Positions 1 through 8,552 of a DNA stretch of 64,000 nucleotides are shown here, one piece after another; within the stretch, counting starts at the first letter, position 1; every line of letters begins with the position of its first letter. This DNA comes from Lachnospiraceae bacterium. GTDB lineage: Bacteria; Bacillota; Clostridia; Lachnospirales; Lachnospiraceae. Both the position numbers and the translations under genes were made by a program. The stretch covers positions 44,199 to 108,198 of the forward strand of contig WSLY01000006.1 in NCBI GenBank assembly GCA_013316825.1, read 5' to 3'. The notes under the pieces are model-generated. The model was not told the origin of the DNA and ran no database searches. It saw only the letters and a list, made by a program, of their open reading frames with translations.

Positions 1-768
1 GTCGGGACGTGCAAGCTCCATTTTTGCGGTGTCCAGAATATAGAAGTCCTTTAAGCGGACATAATCTTCTTCATTGAAAAAGCGTTCTTTTTGTACGCGG
101 GTCATGTAGAGCAGGTCAAGGGAGGGCATTACATTTTCCAGCCGGATAACTTCTTCGTAGGGGATTCCTTTTTCCTTTAGGGCATCCGTGATATAATCGG
201 GAACCCGCAGCTCTTCCGGCGAGATAAAAACGAAGCGGATACGGGGATAGCGGACCAGCGCATTAATCAGAGAATGTACGGTACGCCCAAATTTTAAATC
301 GCCGCAGAGTCCGATTGTCAGGTTGTCCAGATGTCCTTTCAGGGTGCTGATGGTTAAAAGGTCGGTCAACGTTTGGGTTGGATGCTGATGACCGCCGTCG
401 CCTGCATTGATGACGGGAATGCCGGACTTTTCGGCAGCTACCATGGGAGCGCCTTCCTTTGGGTGGCGCATGGCGCAGATATCGGAATAGCAGGAGATGA
501 TACGGATGGTATCCGACACGCTTTCACCTTTTGCCGCGGAAGAACTGGCTGCTTCGGAAAAGCCGAGAACTTCACCGCCCAGGCGGAGCATGGCAGATTC
601 AAAGCTGAGGCGTGTACGTGTGCTTGGCTCGTAAAAACAGGTTGCCAAAATCCTGCCGTCGCAGGCATGGGCATACTTGGCGGGATTTTTCTCGATATCC
701 CTTGCGAGGGTAAACAGCTTTTCCAGTTCTTCTACGGAAAAATCAAGTGGACTCATTAAATGTTTCAT
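1..768 (-). CDS. pyrB: Aspartate carbamoyltransferase catalytic subunit, 3' end outside window
   Basis: PyrB condenses carbamoyl phosphate with aspartate, the committed step of pyrimidine synthesis, in the cytoplasm. The reverse strand translates without a stop for 256 residues and runs off the window edge, so about the last 50 residues of a usual ~306-residue chain are missing. Visible family signatures are the carbamoyl-phosphate loop STRTR (residues ~49-53), the SSAAKGES loop (~76-83), and HPTQ (~129-132). The ATG at 766-768 is preceded by a strong GGAGG (reverse strand, 773-777), which fixes the start. The gene lies downstream of the nitroreductase on the same strand but behind a strong terminator, so it probably has its own promoter or leader. 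The next gene would be expected to be pyrI, outside the window. Confidence 0.96.
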   Translation of the reverse strand, partial: MKHLMSPLDFSVEELEKLFTLARDIEKNPAKYAHACDGRILATCFYEPSTRTRLSFESAMLRLGGEVLGFSEAASSSAAKGESVSDTIRIISCYSDICAMRHPKEGAPMVAAEKSGIPVINAGDGGHQHPTQTLTDLLTISTLKGHLDNLTIGLCGDLKFGRTVHSLINALVRYPRIRFVFISPEELRVPDYITDALKEKGIPYEEVIRLENVMPSLDLLYMTRVQKERFFNEEDYVRLKDFYILDTAKMELARPD

Positions 769-856
769 AGTTTCCTCCATTTCTACAGTGCAAAGTTTGA
801 AAAACAAAGCCGCAGGTGCGGTTCATGGGGCTTGACAGGCAAAAGCCGGTACAAGC

Positions 857-892
857 CCGAAAAAAATCGAAGAGATTTTTCTCTTCGATTTT
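857..892 (-). terminator. Rho-independent terminator after the nitroreductase
   Basis: A perfect 12-bp stem (AAAATCGAAGAG pairing with CTCTTCGATTTT, 863-892) closes a 6-nt loop. On the reverse strand it is followed by a run of T residues. It sits 5 bp past the nitroreductase stop codon and upstream of pyrB, so it should insulate the two genes. The near-symmetric A/T flanks may let it work in both directions. Confidence 0.85.
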
Positions 893-897
893 AATTA

Positions 898-1440
898 CTA
901 TGAAAGATAGGATAGCAAGTCCTCTACGGGCTTGCGTTTAGGAGCAGCCGGTGCTTCTGCGGGATATCCGATGGGAATCAGAGCAGCCAGCTCTCTGTCT
1001 TCGGGAAGAGAGAGCAAAGCAGCAGCTTTGACTTCGTCAAAAATGCCTAAAATAACGCTTCCCAGACCTTGCTCATAAGCGGCAAGGCAAAAGGCCTCGG
1101 TTGCGATGCCGGTGTCGAACATCTGCCAGCCGCCCTCCTTTGGAGTGCTGAAAGAACCATCCCGCTCAAAGCCGCTTCTGTTTTTGATAAAGGTAACGGC
1201 AATCAGCAGGGGCGCATTCCGTATGATTTCACCATTTTTGGCATAAGCGGAAGTACATTCGGAAGCAATTTTGTCCTTTAATGCACCTTCCACGGCGATA
1301 TAGCGTACAATCTGTGTGTTTTTCCAGCTCGGGGCATAGGATGCGCTCTCCACGATATCGGTGAGTACCTCCCGCGCTATGGGCTTGTCCGTAAACTGGC
1401 GTATGCTTCTGCGTCCTTTGATACATTCGTTGGCTGTCAT
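898..1440 (-). CDS. Nitroreductase family protein
   Basis: A 180-residue FMN-dependent nitroreductase-fold oxidoreductase; members reduce nitro groups, quinones or flavins with NAD(P)H, and the physiological substrate cannot be read from sequence. The N-terminus carries the family signature GRRSIRQF (residues ~9-16), followed by SYAPSWKNTQ, where FMN-contacting residues usually lie. A later segment, AYEQGLGSVILGIFDE, resembles the conserved helix-strand that contacts the flavin, and the C-terminal IPIGYPAEAP matches the usual GYP motif. The ATG at 1440 is chosen over longer upstream frames because an AGGAGG lies 6-7 nt before it. It is a single gene with its own extended -10 promoter and its own terminator. 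Confidence 0.9.
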   Translation of the reverse strand: MTANECIKGRRSIRQFTDKPIAREVLTDIVESASYAPSWKNTQIVRYIAVEGALKDKIASECTSAYAKNGEIIRNAPLLIAVTFIKNRSGFERDGSFSTPKEGGWQMFDTGIATEAFCLAAYEQGLGSVILGIFDEVKAAALLSLPEDRELAALIPIGYPAEAPAAPKRKPVEDLLSYLS

Positions 1441-1486
1441 AAGAATCCTCCTGCAATGAGAACTGTTCCGCTTTGTTTCTTGGCAT

Positions 1487-1495
1487 ATTATAGCA
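1487..1495 (-). promoter_or_regulatory. Extended -10 promoter for the nitroreductase
   Basis: On the reverse strand the sequence reads TGC TATAAT, a perfect -10 box with the TGn extension, about 45 nt upstream of the nitroreductase start. No convincing -35 box is present, as is normal for extended -10 promoters. Confidence 0.6.
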
Positions 1496-1536
1496 TAAGT
1501 ACGGCGGGGAAGCAATGAAAAGAAGCCAAAAGAGTA

Positions 1537-1564
1537 TTGTAAATGACGGAAAATCTTTTATAAT
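1537..1564 (+). promoter_or_regulatory. Sigma-A type promoter for the GNAT gene
   Basis: TTGTAA, a 16-bp spacer, then TATAAT, ending 40 nt before the ATG at 1605. It lies inside a longer open frame, which argues that the shorter start of the following gene is the real one. Confidence 0.7.
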
Positions 1565-1604
1565 GAAATATATCAATCATCAGGATGAAAAGAGGGGCAT
1601 TTTT

Positions 1605-2375
1605 ATGTTTACAAATCAGGACGTTATCGGGATTGCAATGCAACAATCCGCGTGGGATATTCACTGCAGGGCGGAAGATTTTTTGAAAGAAGAAAATGTC
1701 ATTGTCCGTTCCGAAATCGGCGCATTGGCTAGAAAGTATTATAAAGAGCCGATTGCCTGTAATCTTGTTTCTTACGGGAATAATGTAGTAGCCTCCGTGA
1801 AAGAGGAATATGAAAAAACAGTGGAAGAGTATATTGGAAAGTTTGCATTTTACCGATGTTTTGAAACCCCGAATATGCATTGGCTTGGTGACAGAATGAG
1901 GGAATACGGACAGCGGGTTTGCTTTATGGCGGAATATTTTCTGCCAAATATGGAAAGAATGCGGCGTTTTTCCTGCGAGTATGAGATGCGCGTTTTAACG
2001 CAGGAGGATTTTGAGGGGCTGTATTTGCCTGAATGGAGCAATGCTTTATGTGAAGAGAGAAAGGAATTGGACATTCTGGGCGTCGGCGCATATGAAAAGG
2101 GCAGGCTGATTGGTCTGGCGGGCTGCTCCGCCGACTGTGCGGGCATGTGGCAGATTGGCGTGGACGTATTGCCTGCATACCGCAAAAAGGGAATTGCGGC
2201 GGCGCTGACTAGCAATCTGGCAATGGAAATTCTGGAAAGAGACAAGGTTCCCTTTTATTGCTGTGCATGGTCGAATATCCGCTCAGCCAAAAACGCAGTC
2301 AAAAGTGGTTTTGCGCCTGCATGGGTAGAGATGACGGTCAAGCCGAAAACAGTGGTTGCGGAAATGAATCAATAG
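1605..2375 (+). CDS. GNAT family N-acetyltransferase (two-part)
   Basis: A 256-residue protein whose C-terminal half is a GNAT acyltransferase fold. It contains IGVDVLPAYRKKGIAAALTS, which holds the acetyl-CoA pyrophosphate loop (R/Q-x-x-G-x-G/A type), and the later AWSNIRSAKNAVKSGF, the typical Asn-Ser-Ala helix. The N-terminal ~120 residues do not show GNAT motifs and probably form a family-specific domain. The acceptor is unknown. The ATG at 1605 is favoured over an in-frame start 90 nt upstream because the promoter -10 lies between the two and AGAGGGG precedes the chosen ATG. Confidence 0.82.
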   Translation: MFTNQDVIGIAMQQSAWDIHCRAEDFLKEENVIVRSEIGALARKYYKEPIACNLVSYGNNVVASVKEEYEKTVEEYIGKFAFYRCFETPNMHWLGDRMREYGQRVCFMAEYFLPNMERMRRFSCEYEMRVLTQEDFEGLYLPEWSNALCEERKELDILGVGAYEKGRLIGLAGCSADCAGMWQIGVDVLPAYRKKGIAAALTSNLAMEILERDKVPFYCCAWSNIRSAKNAVKSGFAPAWVEMTVKPKTVVAEMNQ

Positions 2376-2409
2376 TGTAAGGGCGGGGAGGCGTTTCCTT
2401 TTCTGCCGC

Positions 2410-2438
2410 TTGCATCTTGGCGGGGATTCCATTATAAT
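2410..2438 (+). promoter_or_regulatory. Sigma-A type promoter for the PH-domain gene
   Basis: TTGCAT, a 17-bp spacer, then TATAAT, 43 nt before the chosen ATG at 2482. The -35 box falls exactly at the beginning of the longer open frame, so the upstream start is unlikely. Confidence 0.75.
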
Positions 2439-2481
2439 AGAGAAAAGAATGAAACAGTACTACAGAAGCGGGAGGCAGAAT

Positions 2482-2883
2482 ATGGCAAAAGAACAGGAGC
2501 AGGATGTTGTATACAAAGAAAGAAAAAGATGGTTGTTTTTCGGGCTGCCCTTTACCTTCACCAAATATATCATCAAGGACGATATGCTTACCATCAATCA
2601 GGGTTTTCTAAAAAAGGTGGAAAACGACTGTTATATGTATAAGGTACAGGATGTGGAGCATACGGCAAGTCTTGGCGAGCGTATTTTTGGTATGGGTACC
2701 ATTACCTGCTATACAGGGGATACGACACATCCGAAGCTGATTTTGGAGCATGTGAAGCGTTCCAAGGAGATTAAAAATTATATTTTGGAAGCGTCCGAGG
2801 CTGCCCGTATGAGAAGACGAACCTTGAATACGCTGGATATCGGCGCAGGTGGAGTGGACGATTTGGACGACTTGGATTCTTAA
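2482..2883 (+). CDS. Bacterial PH-like domain protein
   Basis: A 133-residue protein resembling the bacterial PH domain (DUF304/bPH2 class). It has alternating beta segments (YIIKDDMLTINQGFLKK, MYKVQDVEHTASLG, MGTITCYTGD, PKLILEHV) with the usual pattern of a hydrophobic entry strand, a VQD..H turn and a threonine-rich strand. It then has one amphipathic helix and an acidic tail ending in DDLDDLDS. No transmembrane segment is evident, unlike many members, so it may be cytosolic or peripheral. Function is unknown. The start has GGGAGG about 7 nt upstream. It is followed by a hairpin terminator and a convergent gene. Confidence 0.72.
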   Translation: MAKEQEQDVVYKERKRWLFFGLPFTFTKYIIKDDMLTINQGFLKKVENDCYMYKVQDVEHTASLGERIFGMGTITCYTGDTTHPKLILEHVKRSKEIKNYILEASEAARMRRRTLNTLDIGAGGVDDLDDLDS

Positions 2884-2904
2884 CTGCATAGATGGGTTAA
2901 TCGA

Positions 2905-2935
2905 CAGGACGGTGGTTGCTTCCCCCGTCCTGTTT
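2905..2935 (+). terminator. Hairpin terminator after the PH-domain gene
   Basis: A perfect 8-bp stem, CAGGACGG paired with CCGTCCTG, encloses a 12-nt loop and is followed by TTT. A second nested inverted repeat (CGGCTTGC at 2937, GCAAGCCG at 2981) lies next to it and may serve the convergent membrane-protein gene on the other strand. Confidence 0.6.
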
Positions 2936-2992
2936 ACGGCTTGCGGCATGGCAGAAACCGGTATCCTCGCAGGCAGACCGGCAAGCCGCGTG

Positions 2993-3418
2993 TCAGTCGG
3001 CAGTACTTTTCTGTTGACTTGGACAGTCATCTTCTGAAATCAGGCGTTCAAAGAGCAGTCCTGCCATAAACCAGAAGGGCAGGTAGTCGAGACGTATGAT
3101 TTTTTTGATATGCCATTTGGAGCGGCTGTAGTCCCATGGGCAGATATCCTTTTTGTTTAAAAGGGTTCCGGTGATAAATTCGCCTGTAAAAATCAGCGCC
3201 GCATAGGATAAGCCTCTGACAAAGGGAGATTTTTTTTTGAGAAGGCGGCTGACGGGAGCTAAAAAGCAGGCGCAGCCGTAAATGGGAAACATCCAGATGG
3301 AGGTATTTCCGGTTAGCTTGAATTGCCGTCTTCTGAAGGAATTTAGGGCGGTAAAGGTGATTTCCATGCACCAGCCCAGAATACCGCAGTGAATAAAATT
3401 ATGGATATACTTTTTCAT
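2993..3418 (-). CDS. Small integral membrane protein (putative ABC permease family, CmpB-like)
   Basis: A 141-residue protein with about four hydrophobic segments. It resembles the Firmicutes family annotated as putative ABC transporter permease (PF06541 type): GWCMEITFTALN near the N-terminus, the WMFPIYGCACFLAPVSR segment, GEFITGTLLNK, and a CPWDYS motif before the last helix. Transport has not been shown for most of this family and no ATPase partner is adjacent, so the name should be read as family membership only. It is divergent from folC, with 36 bp between the two starts. Confidence 0.7.
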   Translation of the reverse strand: MKKYIHNFIHCGILGWCMEITFTALNSFRRRQFKLTGNTSIWMFPIYGCACFLAPVSRLLKKKSPFVRGLSYAALIFTGEFITGTLLNKKDICPWDYSRSKWHIKKIIRLDYLPFWFMAGLLFERLISEDDCPSQQKSTAD

Positions 3419-3454
3419 AAGGAAGAGTATGTCCCCAAAAGGAAGAAATATACA

Positions 3455-4795
3455 ATGAATTTTAAACAGACGCTTGCATATATGGAATCAATTAAAAATT
3501 ATGGCATTGTGCCGGGACTTTCTACCATTAAAAAGCTTTGCGAGAGACTTGGGAACCCGCAGGATAAGCTTTCCTTTGTACATATTGCGGGTACAAACGG
3601 AAAAGGCTCCGTGCTGGCTTTTTTGTCTTCTATCTTAAAATGTGCCGGTTATAAGGTGGGAAGCTATCACTCTCCGGCGGTGTTTTATGACTGCGAGCGG
3701 TTTCAGATAAATGGGCGTGCCATTAGTAAAAAGGCATTCTGCGAATGTGTGGAGGAGGTAAAAAACGCCTGTGATTTTATGGTGGAAGAAGGGTTTGCAC
3801 ATCCCACGCCTTTTGAGGTGGAGACGGCGGCGGCATTTTTGTATTTTGCAAAAAATGCCTGCGATATAGTGGTGCTGGAGACCGGAATGGGCGGCAGGGA
3901 AGATGCGACCAATCTGGTCAATACAACGAAAGCGGCGGTATTGACACCCATCAGTATGGACCATATGCAGTTTTTGGGGAATACGCCGGAAAGAATCGCC
4001 GCACATAAGGCGGGGATTATAAAAGACGGATGTTATGTTATAACAGCGGAGCAGGAGCCGGATATTTTGAAAGTGATAGAGCAGGAAGCGGCGCAAAAAA
4101 AATGCTCTCTTACGATAGTTGGCAGGGCGCAGAAAGTGAAGTATGGGCTGGAAAAGCAAAGGTTTTCTTATCAGGACGTGTCGGGGAGGCGTTTTGAAGG
4201 GCTGGAAATTTCCCTTGCCGGAAAGCATCAGGTGGAAAATGCGGCGCTGGCGGTAGAAACGGTGGGCAGGCTGGCGGAGTGCGGCTATCCTGTATCCGAG
4301 AGGCAGCTTTGCAAGGGATTGGCAAGCGCCGTATGGCAGGGCAGGTTCCAAATCATTGCAAAAAGACCGCTCTTTATTCTGGACGGTGCACACAATGAGG
4401 ACGCGGCAAAAAAACTTGCCCGGTCCATTCGGTTTTATTTTACAAATAAAAAAATTGTTTATATAATGGGAATGTTGAAGGATAAGGAATGTGAAAAAGT
4501 GGCGGCGGAAACCTGCGCCTATGCGGAGCAGATTATTACCGTGACGCCGCCGGACAATCCCCGCGCGCTGCCTGCTTTGGAGCTGGCACAGATAGTGCGG
4601 GAGTATCATCCGCATGTGACGGCGGCGGGAAGTCTGGAGGAGGGCGTGGAGATGGCGTATCTTCTGGCGGATAAAGAAGACGTCATACTCTGCTTCGGTT
4701 CTTTATCCTATCTGGGGCGTATGGCGGAAATTGTGCGGGAGAGACAGGAAAACGTGCATACGGAAAAGAATATGCATGTGGGAAAGAAAGCCTGA
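3455..4795 (+). CDS. folC: Bifunctional folylpolyglutamate / dihydrofolate synthase
   Basis: A Mur-ligase-fold enzyme of 446 residues that adds glutamate to dihydropteroate and then to tetrahydrofolates, using ATP. Signatures are the P-loop HIAGTNGKGS (residues ~45-54), the SPAVFYDCERFQING loop, ETGMGGREDATN with the Mg-binding glutamate, PISMDHMQFLG, and the C-terminal-domain sequence LDGAHNEDA. The ATG at 3455 with AAGGAAG upstream is preferred over an in-frame start at 3389, because FolC proteins begin near the MNFKQTLAYMESI segment. It is the first gene of a five-gene folate operon; folE follows after 59 bp. Confidence 0.95.
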   Translation: MNFKQTLAYMESIKNYGIVPGLSTIKKLCERLGNPQDKLSFVHIAGTNGKGSVLAFLSSILKCAGYKVGSYHSPAVFYDCERFQINGRAISKKAFCECVEEVKNACDFMVEEGFAHPTPFEVETAAAFLYFAKNACDIVVLETGMGGREDATNLVNTTKAAVLTPISMDHMQFLGNTPERIAAHKAGIIKDGCYVITAEQEPDILKVIEQEAAQKKCSLTIVGRAQKVKYGLEKQRFSYQDVSGRRFEGLEISLAGKHQVENAALAVETVGRLAECGYPVSERQLCKGLASAVWQGRFQIIAKRPLFILDGAHNEDAAKKLARSIRFYFTNKKIVYIMGMLKDKECEKVAAETCAYAEQIITVTPPDNPRALPALELAQIVREYHPHVTAAGSLEEGVEMAYLLADKEDVILCFGSLSYLGRMAEIVRERQENVHTEKNMHVGKKA

Positions 4796-4854
4796 CAGAA
4801 AAGTAAAGTGGGCAGGAAGACAGGCGGCAGCCTGCTGCTGTCCGGAGGTGTGAC

Positions 4855-5415
4855 ATGGATAAGAAAAAAATAGAAGCCGGAGTCAGAATGATTCTGGAGG
4901 GATTGGGGGAAGACGCGGACAGAGAAGGTCTGCGGGAAACGCCGGAGCGGATAGCGAGAATGTACGAGGAAATTTTTGCAGGTACCCATGCGGATGCGGC
5001 GCTGCATCTGCAGAAGACTTTTTCTGCTTCCGGCAGCGACATGGTGTTGGAAAAGGATATTGTGTTTTATTCCACCTGTGAGCATCATATGATGCCCTTT
5101 TATGGCAAGGCGCATATTGCCTATATACCGGACGGCAGAGTGGTAGGCTTGAGCAAGCTGGCGCGGACGGTTGAGGTGTTTGCAAAGAGGCTGCAGATAC
5201 AGGAGCAGATGACGGGGCAGATTGCAGATGCCGTTATGCAGCATTTACAGCCGAAAGGCGTAATGGTGGCGGTGGAGGCGGAGCACATGTGCATGACTAT
5301 GCGGGGGGTGAAAAAGCCCGGGAGCAGAACGCTTACGTTTTCCTCTAAGGGTGTGTTTGCCGTAGATTACCGCCTGCAGGAGCAGTTTTTCAGGCTGCTG
5401 GAGTTGACGCCATGA
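4855..5415 (+). CDS. folE: GTP cyclohydrolase I
   Basis: Converts GTP to 7,8-dihydroneopterin triphosphate, the first step of folate synthesis. The 186-residue chain has the normal length. The three zinc ligands of the family are present as C75 and H78 in [10 protein letters not shown] and C146 in [10 protein letters not shown]. The GLSKLAR motif (~98-104) and the QEQMTGQIA helix are also typical. GGAGGTGTG lies just before the ATG. The stop codon overlaps the start of the following HD-domain gene by 4 bp (ATGA), a sign of translational coupling. Confidence 0.97.
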   Translation: MDKKKIEAGVRMILEGLGEDADREGLRETPERIARMYEEIFAGTHADAALHLQKTFSASGSDMVLEKDIVFYSTCEHHMMPFYGKAHIAYIPDGRVVGLSKLARTVEVFAKRLQIQEQMTGQIADAVMQHLQPKGVMVAVEAEHMCMTMRGVKKPGSRTLTFSSKGVFAVDYRLQEQFFRLLELTP

Positions 5416-5894
5416 GCAGAATAGACGCGATTATCAGACATCCGGTGTTTATCGGGCATATGGAAAAGAATGAGGCGGCGGAGCAGGGCAGAATTTTTTG
5501 CCGTCACGATATGGGGCACCTTTTGGATGTGGCGCGGATTGCCATGCTTTTGAATCTGGAAGAAGGGCTGGGGCTTACGAAGGAGCTTCTCTACGGAGCG
5601 GCTCTTTTGCATGATATCGGCAGACATGAACAGTATGAAAGCGGTACGCCCCATGAGGAGGCGGGTGCGCAGATTGCTCCGGCAATCCTTGCGGATTGTG
5701 GCTATGACGAAAAGGAAACATGTGTTATTACAGAGGCAATCCGGATGCACAGAAATAAGGCGATAGCGGAATGCGCGGATTTAAAGGGCGTCTTGTACAG
5801 GGCGGATAAACTGAGCCGCCCTTGTTTTTGCTGTAAGGCGGAAAGTACCTGTAACTGGAAAGAAGAAAAGAAAAATAAGCATCTGCGTCTATAA
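5412..5894 (+). CDS. HD-domain phosphohydrolase in the folate operon
   Basis: A 160-residue HD-superfamily protein. The metal-binding set is complete in the usual order: H36 in DMGHLLD, H67-D68 in LLHDIGRH, H81, H113 and D132 in YRADKLS. The C-terminus adds [10 protein letters not shown], a small cysteine cluster of unknown meaning. It overlaps folE by 4 bp and is followed by folP, so it is embedded in the folate pathway. The family hydrolyses phosphate esters or nucleotides. An inferred role is dephosphorylating dihydroneopterin triphosphate, a step whose enzyme varies between bacteria and is otherwise absent here. The assignment rests on operon position, not on a diagnostic motif. Confidence 0.85.
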   Translation: MSRIDAIIRHPVFIGHMEKNEAAEQGRIFCRHDMGHLLDVARIAMLLNLEEGLGLTKELLYGAALLHDIGRHEQYESGTPHEEAGAQIAPAILADCGYDEKETCVITEAIRMHRNKAIAECADLKGVLYRADKLSRPCFCCKAESTCNWKEEKKNKHLRL

Positions 5895-5981
5895 GCGGGC
5901 GCTTTTTTGCCTCGGCAAAGCTTTTGGGCATCTATGCTGAGGCGGGTGTTTGGACGCAGCCGTCCGGGAATGGAGGAGAGT

Positions 5982-6788
5982 ATGAAAATAGGCAATAGAG
6001 ACTATAAAGAGCATGGAAAAACATATGTTATGGGAATTTTAAACATAACGCCTGATTCTTTTTCTGACGGCGGGAAATGGAACGACATGGACAGGGCACT
6101 TTTTCACGTAGAGGAGATGGTGCGGGAAGGAATGGATATTCTGGATGTTGGCGGGGAATCTACCAGACCCGGGTACACACTTCTTGGTGAGGAAGAGGAA
6201 ATCGCCCGCGTAACGCCGGTGATACGGGCGGTGAAAGAGCGTTTTGATGTGCCTGTTTCACTGGATACCTATAAAGGCGGCGTGGCAAAGGCAGGGATAG
6301 AAGCAGGCGCAGACTTGATAAATGATATCTGGGGACTTAAGTATGATGATAAAATAGCATATGTTATAGCAAAAAGCGGTCTGCCATGCTGCTTGATGCA
6401 CAATCGGAAAGAGCCCAATTATCGGGACTTTATGCAGGATGTCGGTGCGGATTTGGCGGAGACATTGCGGCTTGCAGAAACTGCCGGTATTGCTGCAGAA
6501 CGGATTATTCTGGACCCGGGAGTGGGATTCGGCAAGACTTATGCGCATAATTTGCAGATAATCAATGCTTTGGAGGAGCTGCGTATCTTTGGCTGCCCGC
6601 TGCTTTTGGGCGCCAGCCGCAAGTCCGTCGTTGGACTTACGTTGGATTTACCTGTCACAGAGCGGTTGGAGGGCACGCTGGCGACAACGGTGATTGCCGT
6701 TATGAAGGGCTGTTTTCTTGTGCGGGTACATGATGTAAAAGAGAATGTGCGTGCCATCCGGATGACGGAGGCAGTTTTGTACAGTTGA
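5982..6788 (+). CDS. folP: Dihydropteroate synthase
   Basis: Joins 6-hydroxymethyl-dihydropterin pyrophosphate to para-aminobenzoate; the target of sulfonamides. The 268-residue TIM barrel shows MGILNITPDSFSDGG at residues ~15-29 (pyrophosphate and pterin site), DVGGESTRPG, SLDTYKG, NDIWG, DPGVGFGK, and LLGASRKS near the C-terminus. The start at 5982 follows GGAGGAGAG by 3-6 nt. An upstream in-frame ATG at 5907 has no such site and would add a non-homologous 25 residues. It is the fourth gene of the operon. Confidence 0.96.
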   Translation: MKIGNRDYKEHGKTYVMGILNITPDSFSDGGKWNDMDRALFHVEEMVREGMDILDVGGESTRPGYTLLGEEEEIARVTPVIRAVKERFDVPVSLDTYKGGVAKAGIEAGADLINDIWGLKYDDKIAYVIAKSGLPCCLMHNRKEPNYRDFMQDVGADLAETLRLAETAGIAAERIILDPGVGFGKTYAHNLQIINALEELRIFGCPLLLGASRKSVVGLTLDLPVTERLEGTLATTVIAVMKGCFLVRVHDVKENVRAIRMTEAVLYS

Positions 6789-6883
6789 TGAGGGTTGCGA
6801 TAGTCGGAAGCCGTATAATTCGAAACCGGCAAGCGGGAGATTCGCAAATATTCGGATATAGATGAAGGCAGGAGGTGTGGAAT

Positions 6884-7795
6884 ATGCAGGGTATGGGTAC
6901 AGGGGAAAATCTGCAGAATGAAACCATGTATGATGAAATCAGGATAGATAATCTGGAAATTTTTGCGCATCATGGCGTATTTCCTGAGGAGAAGGAAAAA
7001 GGACAGCTTTTTTATGTTAATGTCGTACTCTATGAAAGTCTGCGGGAGGCAGGGCAGAAGGATGATTTGAGGCTTTCTACGGATTATGGGGACGTTTGCC
7101 TGTTTTTGAAGGAGGAATTGACGAAAGACACGTGTGATTTAATTGAGGCGGCAGCGGAGCGGGCAGCGGAGGCACTTCTTTTGCATTATTCGCGGGTGAA
7201 AGCGCTTTCTCTGGAGCTGAGAAAGCCAAAGGCGCCGATTCCTATGCCTTTTGACGCTGTCTCCGTTAAGCTATTTCGCGGCTGGCACAGGGCGTACGTG
7301 GCGTTTGGCTCGAATATGGGCGACAGCAGGGCGTATATAGAGGGCGCCGTAAAGGAGATAAAAGAGGACAGGCTGGTAAAGAATATAAAGGTCAGCAGTG
7401 TGATTGTGACAAAGCCCTATGGCGGTGTGGAGCAGCCGGATTTTTTAAATGGCGCGATGCAGGTGGATACGTTGTATACGCCCCATGAGCTGTTAGAGCG
7501 GCTGCACGAATTGGAGCAGGCGGCGGGGCGGGAGCGGACGCTGCGCTGGGGGCCGAGGACTCTGGACTTGGATATTTTGTTTTATGATAAACTGGTCTAT
7601 GAGGACGAAGCACTGATAATACCCCATGCGGATATGGCAAACAGGGATTTTGTGCTAAGACCGATGGCGGAGCTTGCGCCTTTTTTCAGACATCCCGTGT
7701 ATGGCAGAACCATGGCGGAGATGCTGGCGCAATATGAAAAGCGGGATTCAGGTGCTAAAAGCCCTGACGGAAGCAATGAATGCCAATTTGCATAA
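6884..7795 (+). CDS. folBK: Fused dihydroneopterin aldolase / HPPK
   Basis: A 303-residue bifunctional folate enzyme. Residues ~15-135 are dihydroneopterin aldolase (IRIDNLEIFAHHGVFPEEK, DYGDVC, LRKPKAPIP). Residues ~143-290 are 6-hydroxymethyl-dihydropterin pyrophosphokinase (AYVAFGSNMGDS, RWGPRTLDLDILFYD with the metal-binding Asp-Leu-Asp, IPHADMANRDFVL). The two catalyse consecutive steps, and fusion is common in Firmicutes. The ATG at 6884 lies 8 nt after AGGAGG; a GTG at 6875 overlaps that site and is less likely. This is the last folate gene; the response regulator starts 37 bp later. Confidence 0.95.
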   Translation: MQGMGTGENLQNETMYDEIRIDNLEIFAHHGVFPEEKEKGQLFYVNVVLYESLREAGQKDDLRLSTDYGDVCLFLKEELTKDTCDLIEAAAERAAEALLLHYSRVKALSLELRKPKAPIPMPFDAVSVKLFRGWHRAYVAFGSNMGDSRAYIEGAVKEIKEDRLVKNIKVSSVIVTKPYGGVEQPDFLNGAMQVDTLYTPHELLERLHELEQAAGRERTLRWGPRTLDLDILFYDKLVYEDEALIIPHADMANRDFVLRPMAELAPFFRHPVYGRTMAEMLAQYEKRDSGAKSPDGSNECQFA

Positions 7796-7832
7796 AAGAA
7801 TTGGTGCGCGGGAAGAAAAGGAGTTGGCGGTT

Positions 7833-8552
7833 ATGCAGAAGATAGGGATACTGGAGGATGATGCCGCGCTTCGGCGTGAACTGAAATATTTTTTGGAGAC
7901 GAACGGGTATGAGGTACAGCTTTTTCTGGCTGAGGAGTATGCGGACGGAACGGAGGAAGAGCTGCTTGCGGCGATGGCGGAGAGCGGCTGCCATCTTCTG
8001 CTTCTGGATATCGGTCTGCCGGGCTTTGACGGGCTGCATTTATTGCGGGCATTCTGCAGCAGCACGGAAATTCCGGTGATTATGATAACCAGTCAGAATA
8101 CGGAGCTTGTGGAGCTTATGAGCATCCACAATGGCGCCGATGATTTTTTGACAAAGCCCTTTGCACCACAGCTTCTGCTCGCGCATATGGAAGCAGTGAT
8201 GAAACGCGTCTACAAGGAAACGAAGGCGCAGGATGTCCGGCGTGTCATTAGCAGGAAAGAGGAAGCAGATAGCAGGGAGTTTATACTGGAGCTTTCGAAG
8301 GGGCGGATAGTGTGCGGAGAGAAGCAGGCGGAGCTCAGTAAAAATGAACTGCAGCTTTTACAGGTGCTGGTGAAAAAGCAGGGAGAAATTGTGAGCCGCG
8401 ACGAACTGATGAATGCGCTCTGGGACAACTGTATGTTTGTGGATGACAATACGCTTACCGTCAATGTAACCAGATTGAAGGGAAAGCTGGAAAGTATCGG
8501 CGTGGCGGGCGCTATTGCGACGAAGAGAGGAATGGGATATCAGTTGTTATGA
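7833..8552 (+). CDS. OmpR-family response regulator, BceR-like
   Basis: A 239-residue two-component regulator. The receiver domain spans ~1-120, with acidic residues E8-D9-D10, phosphoacceptor D59 in LLLLDIGLPG, and K in FLTKPFAP. The C-terminal winged-helix DNA-binding domain contains LSKNELQLLQVL, VSRDELMNALWD and the hallmark RLKGKLE. It is followed with a 4-bp overlap by a short-input histidine kinase and then by a BceAB-type ABC transporter, the arrangement of antimicrobial-peptide detoxification modules. It probably activates the transporter genes through the inverted repeat at 9565-9586. The chosen start follows AAGGAG. Longer in-frame starts overlap folBK. Confidence 0.92.
   Translation: MQKIGILEDDAALRRELKYFLETNGYEVQLFLAEEYADGTEEELLAAMAESGCHLLLLDIGLPGFDGLHLLRAFCSSTEIPVIMITSQNTELVELMSIHNGADDFLTKPFAPQLLLAHMEAVMKRVYKETKAQDVRRVISRKEEADSREFILELSKGRIVCGEKQAELSKNELQLLQVLVKKQGEIVSRDELMNALWDNCMFVDDNTLTVNVTRLKGKLESIGVAGAIATKRGMGYQLL

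Noticed and set aside
769..860. PyrR-type attenuator in the pyrB leader
   Set aside because: Short inverted repeats (CCGC/GCGG and GGGCTTG/CAAGCCC) occur, but no recognisable PyrR-binding loop or proper antiterminator/terminator pair was found.
3419..3454. Folate riboswitch ahead of folC
   Set aside because: Only 36 bp separate the divergent starts, too short for a tetrahydrofolate aptamer; none seen in other gaps of the operon.
3635..4615. Long reverse-strand open frame opposite folC
   Set aside because: It lies entirely opposite folC, which has all catalytic motifs; the reverse translation shows no family features and no ribosome binding site.
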